Positions 7,082 to 9,534 of a stretch of DNA of 9,534 nt are shown piece by piece (position 1 is the first letter of the stretch; each line of letters starts with the position of its first letter). A program made the position numbers and the translations under genes. Below the pieces are notes generated by a model. It searched no databases, was not told where the DNA came from, and saw only the letters and a list, made by a program, of their open reading frames with translations. Source of the DNA: DASUFH01 sp036274645 (GTDB lineage Bacteria > Acidobacteriota > Terriglobia > 20CM-2-55-15); contig DASUFH010000250.1 of the NCBI GenBank assembly GCA_036274645.1, positions 1 to 9,534 of the forward strand, written 5' to 3'.

Positions 7082-7088
7082 GTCGCGC

Positions 7089-8162
7089 ATGGCAGAACTG
7101 CTGGGACTGGGAATGACGCACTATCCGCCGCTGGCGGGACGCGACGAAAGAATGGCCGGGATCCTGCGGGTCACACTGGGCGATCCCGCGATTCCGGAGG
7201 ACCTCAAGGATCCTGCGAACTGGCCCCCGCAGATGCGGGAGGAATACGGAGACGACTGGGGCCAGGCGGCCGCCGCACGGCATCGGGCCACGCTGCTCGC
7301 CGGGATATCGCGGATCCGCTCGGCGATCGACACGTTCCAGCCGGACTTTGTGCTGATCTGGGGCGACGATCAGTACGAGAACTTTACCGAGGACATCATC
7401 CCGCCGTTCTGCATCCTCGCCTACGACGACATTGCGGCCCAGCCCTGGAGCATGCGCGCCCCCGGCATGCCGGGCGCGGCCAACGTATGGTCGGAGAGCG
7501 AAGACTTCGTCTACACCATCCGCGGCCACCGGGAGGCCGGCAAGTTCCTGGCCTCCGGCCTGATCGAGGAAGGCTTCGACATGTGCTACGCCTACCGGCC
7601 GCTCCACGTGCAGGGTATGGGCCACGCGTTCCTCAACTCGGTGGCCTACCTGGACTACGAGCGCAAAGGCTTTGACCATCGCGTGGTTTGCTGCGCGATC
7701 AACTGCTACGGCCGGCGCGTGATGGCGCTCAAGGGTGGACAGGGACGGTTTGCGGACATGCCGCCGGCGGAACGGCTCGAACCGCCATCGCCGTCGCCCC
7801 GCCGCTGTTTCGATCTGGGCCGCGCCACCGCGCGGGTGCTGAAGAACAGTCCCTATCGCGTGGCTCTGGTCGCATCGTCAAGCTGGTCCCATGCGTTCCT
7901 GCACGATAAGGCGTGGCGTCTGTATCCCGACGTACCCAGCGACCGGGTTTTCTATGAAGCTCTCCGTAATGGCAACTACGCGGTCTGGCGGGATACGCCG
8001 CTTGCGGCCGTGGAAGACTCCGGTCAGCAGGAAATGCTGAACTGGTTCTGTCTGGCAGGCGCCATGGCGGAACTGGGGCGCATACCCGTCTGGACGGAAT
8101 TCGTGGAATCGTACCTGTTCAATTCCAACAAGTGCTTCGCGATTTTCGAGACCGGCATGTAG
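7089..8162 (+). CDS. LigB-type class III extradiol ring-cleavage dioxygenase-like protein
   Basis: The family are non-heme Fe(II) enzymes that open catechol-type aromatic rings with O2. The 357-residue product opens with GLGMTHYPPL (6-15), where His11 matches the first LigB iron ligand. His268 in SSSWSHAFL matches the catalytic acid/base His of LigB, and Glu315 in QQEMLNWFCLAGAM matches the Glu iron ligand. At the second ligand position, where LigB has an NDH-type motif, this protein reads WGDDQYENF, placing Gln95 at the His site, so metal binding may differ. Placement of residues is by eye. It has no signal peptide. The start ATG 7089 puts the first ligand at the usual place and drops six unsupported upstream residues. 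The stop codon TAG lies within the left arm of a palindromic element, so the last residues could have been altered by its insertion. A TRAP receptor gene follows, suggesting a role in using an imported organic acid or aromatic. Confidence 0.85.
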   Translation: MAELLGLGMTHYPPLAGRDERMAGILRVTLGDPAIPEDLKDPANWPPQMREEYGDDWGQAAAARHRATLLAGISRIRSAIDTFQPDFVLIWGDDQYENFTEDIIPPFCILAYDDIAAQPWSMRAPGMPGAANVWSESEDFVYTIRGHREAGKFLASGLIEEGFDMCYAYRPLHVQGMGHAFLNSVAYLDYERKGFDHRVVCCAINCYGRRVMALKGGQGRFADMPPAERLEPPSPSPRRCFDLGRATARVLKNSPYRVALVASSSWSHAFLHDKAWRLYPDVPSDRVFYEALRNGNYAVWRDTPLAAVEDSGQQEMLNWFCLAGAMAELGRIPVWTEFVESYLFNSNKCFAIFETGM

Positions 8163-8257
8163 GGGCGGTCTATGACCGCCCGACGTTTCGGACTGGAAAT
8201 GCCTGACCTAACAGAAGTTCACCCCGAAACACTGGGCGGTCATAGACCGCCCCTACA
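8158..8257. repeat. 100-bp palindromic (REP/MITE-like) element with 24-bp perfect terminal inverted repeats
   Basis: The arms at 8158-8181 and 8234-8257 are perfect reverse complements. Each arm is itself a hairpin, GGGCGGTC-TAT-GACCGCCC (8163-8181) and GGGCGGTC-ATA-GACCGCCC (8234-8252), so one 8-mer and its complement occur four times. A second inverted pair, GTTTCGG (8185-8191) and CCGAAAC (8224-8230), extends the stem inward after a short mismatched stretch. The flanks 8155-8157 and 8258-8260 are both GCA, a possible but weak 3-bp target duplication. The element contains the stop codon of the dioxygenase gene and would also act as a strong transcript-end structure. No transposase is encoded; it would be mobilised in trans if mobile. 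Confidence 0.85.
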
Positions 8258-8274
8258 GCAGAGAACAGCAGAGC
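8255..8274 (+). repeat. Tandem 10-bp direct repeat next to the palindromic element
   Basis: ACAGCAGAGA is followed directly by ACAGCAGAGC, nine of ten identical. It abuts and slightly overlaps the right arm of the palindrome. It may be a slippage product; no function is apparent. Confidence 0.5.
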
Positions 8275-8380
8275 GGGGCTCAAACGTCTCCCTTGTGCAA
8301 AGCTCTTCGAGGCCGGGGGTTCTGTTGTACCCTTGATGATTGCTCCCACCCGTAATATGAGCGTTCCGACTTATTGGACT

Positions 8381-8386
8381 GGAGGT
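8381..8386 (+). promoter_or_regulatory. Shine-Dalgarno GGAGGT for the TRAP receptor gene
   Basis: GGAGGT ends 5 nt (core GGAGG 6 nt) before GTG 8392 and fixes that codon as the start, rather than the TTG at 8374 that lies upstream of the site. TAATAT at 8353-8358 could be the matching -10 element, but no -35 at proper distance is seen. Confidence 0.75.
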
Positions 8387-8391
8387 TGTTC

Positions 8392-9513
8392 GTGAAAAAA
8401 GGACTGAAGCGCCGGGATTTTCTCAGGAAAGCGTCTGTGGCCGCTGTCGCCGGCGGAACCGGCGCTCTGGCGGCATGCGCCTCGCAGCAGCAGGCAGATG
8501 GCCCTGCTGTGCATACGCGCCAGACGTATGAGTGGAAGATGGTGACCACCTGGCCGCCGGGCTTCCCCATTCTGGGAGACGCCGCCACCAAGGTCGCCGA
8601 GTGGGTTGGCGAGATGTCCGAAGGCCGGATGAAGATTCACGTCTACGGTGGCGGAGAGTTGATTCCCGCGCTCGAAGGCTTCGACGCGGTCAGTCAGGGA
8701 ACCGCGGAGATGTGCCACGGCGCATCCTATTACTGGGCCGGCAAGGCCCCGGCGTCGCAGTTCTTTTCGTCTGTGCCCTTCGGCATGAACGCGCAGCAGA
8801 TGCACGCGTGGATCTACAGCGGCGGCGGACAGGCGTTGTGGGAAGAGGTATACGCTCCGTTCAACATCACGCCGATTCCGGTCGGGAACACCGGCGTCCA
8901 GATGGGCGGCTGGTTCAACCGGGAGATCAACAGCGTTACGGACCTCAAAGGCCTGAAGATGCGCATCCCCGGCCTCGGCGGCAAAGTCATCGCGAAAGCG
9001 GGAGGCTCCGCCATTCTCTCTGCCGGAGCGGAAATCTTCACCAACCTCGAACGCGGCGTCATCGACGCGACCGAGTGGATCGGGCCCTATCACGACTACC
9101 TGATGGGCTTCTACAAGGCGGCGAAGTATTACTACTACCCTGGCTGGCACGAGCCCGGGTCCGTCCTGGAACTCATCGTCAACAAGAGCGCGCTCGACGG
9201 GCTCCCGAAGGACCTCCAGACGATGATTCGCGCCGCGGCGGCGTGGTCAACGGTCTGGACGCTGTCGGAGTTTGAAGCCCAGAACGATACCTATCTCAAG
9301 AAGCTGGTCGACGAACACAAGGTGCAGCTGCGTCAGTTCCCCGATACGGTGCTGAAAACACTGCGCGGCTACTCCGCCGAAGTGATGCGCGAACTGGTGG
9401 AGTCCGATGCCCCGAGCAAGAAGGTCTTTGAATCGTTCGACGCCTTCCAGAAAAACGTCGCCGGCTGGGCGAACGTTTCTGAAAAGGTCTACTACTCCAG
9501 CCTCAGTCTGTGA
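8392..9513 (+). CDS. TRAP transporter substrate-binding lipoprotein, DctP/TakP family
   Basis: The protein binds a carboxylate-type solute in the periplasm and delivers it to TRAP membrane subunits (DctQ and DctM). The 373-residue product starts with a twin-arginine signal, KRRDFLRK (Arg7-Arg8), a hydrophobic stretch, and a lipobox LAAC with Cys29, so it is probably Tat-exported and lipid-anchored. The mature part shows the family pattern YEWKMVTTWPPGFPIL (about 46-61), GGGELIPALEGFDAVSQGTA (86-105), the conserved Arg191 in LKMRIPGLGG that contacts the solute carboxylate in DctP proteins, and ATEW (226-229), which in the TakP group supplies ligand- or cation-contacting residues. It most resembles the TakP/mannitol-chloroaromatic branch, used for keto acids or aromatic acids; the exact substrate cannot be read from sequence. 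GTG start is set by GGAGGT. No DctQ or DctM is in view; they may follow beyond the edge. Confidence 0.92.
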   Translation: MKKGLKRRDFLRKASVAAVAGGTGALAACASQQQADGPAVHTRQTYEWKMVTTWPPGFPILGDAATKVAEWVGEMSEGRMKIHVYGGGELIPALEGFDAVSQGTAEMCHGASYYWAGKAPASQFFSSVPFGMNAQQMHAWIYSGGGQALWEEVYAPFNITPIPVGNTGVQMGGWFNREINSVTDLKGLKMRIPGLGGKVIAKAGGSAILSAGAEIFTNLERGVIDATEWIGPYHDYLMGFYKAAKYYYYPGWHEPGSVLELIVNKSALDGLPKDLQTMIRAAAAWSTVWTLSEFEAQNDTYLKKLVDEHKVQLRQFPDTVLKTLRGYSAEVMRELVESDAPSKKVFESFDAFQKNVAGWANVSEKVYYSSLSL

Positions 9514-9534
9514 AAAGGGGGACAGACCGGGGAA
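9514..9534. other. Unassigned G-rich tail at the window edge
   Basis: The 21 bases after the TRAP gene include GGGGGACAGACCGGGG. Too little is visible to assign it; it could be the beginning of a terminator or of a REP-like repeat cut by the window edge. Confidence 0.2.

Noticed and set aside
8158..8257. CRISPR-like repeat reading of the GGGCGGTC copies
   Set aside because: The copies are inverted pairs rather than regularly spaced direct repeats, there is only one interval, and no cas genes are present.
8371..9150. Open minus-strand frame of 259 codons
   Set aside because: It is antisense to the TRAP receptor gene, which has a ribosome site, Tat signal, lipobox and family motifs.
9514..9534. 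A dispersed GGGGACAGACC-type repeat at the right edge
   Set aside because: Only 21 bases are visible, so neither a second arm nor another copy can be checked; left as an unassigned tail.

Overview
The window is high-GC, densely coded DNA from a Gram-negative-type bacterium. Pointers to this are a heptose adenylyltransferase for ADP-heptose/LPS core supply, a dimeric (archaeal/eukaryotic-style) glycyl-tRNA synthetase, and a Tat-exported lipoprotein TRAP receptor. Acidobacteriota would fit this mix, but no rRNA or other taxonomic marker is present, so that is inference only.

Left part (1-2147, minus strand): the 5' half of mfd (transcription-repair coupling factor, running off the left edge) is translationally overlapped by 8 bases with an upstream stand-alone rfaE2 gene. 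About 120 bp of divergent intergenic DNA separates this pair from a plus-strand gene (2269-3705). That gene encodes an exported-looking alpha/beta hydrolase fused to a polytopic membrane domain. Next comes a small, lower-GC plus-strand gene (3843-4157) for a 104-residue SH3/KOW-like protein.

Centre (4158-7032): two hairpins lie between convergent genes. On the minus strand, glyQS (5317-7032) is followed 9 nt later by a second alpha/beta hydrolase (4288-5307) of the ABHD18-like type. The synthetase carries an insert of roughly 85-100 residues between its catalytic core and anticodon-binding domain.

Right part (7089-9534, plus strand): a LigB-type class III extradiol dioxygenase-like protein is followed by a 100-bp palindromic element whose left arm contains the dioxygenase stop codon. 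After it comes a TakP/DctP-type TRAP transporter receptor. Together they suggest uptake and oxidation of an organic acid or aromatic compound, but the TRAP membrane subunits and other catabolic genes are not in view. The dioxygenase appears to have Gln where LigB has a His iron ligand.

Three genes (rfaE2, glyQS, dioxygenase) lack a Shine-Dalgarno sequence and have a TANNNT-like -10 hexamer 7-10 nt before the start codon, suggesting leaderless mRNAs. Two others (the small gene and the TRAP receptor) have clear Shine-Dalgarno sequences. I see no CRISPR array, tRNA, rRNA, transposase or defence system.
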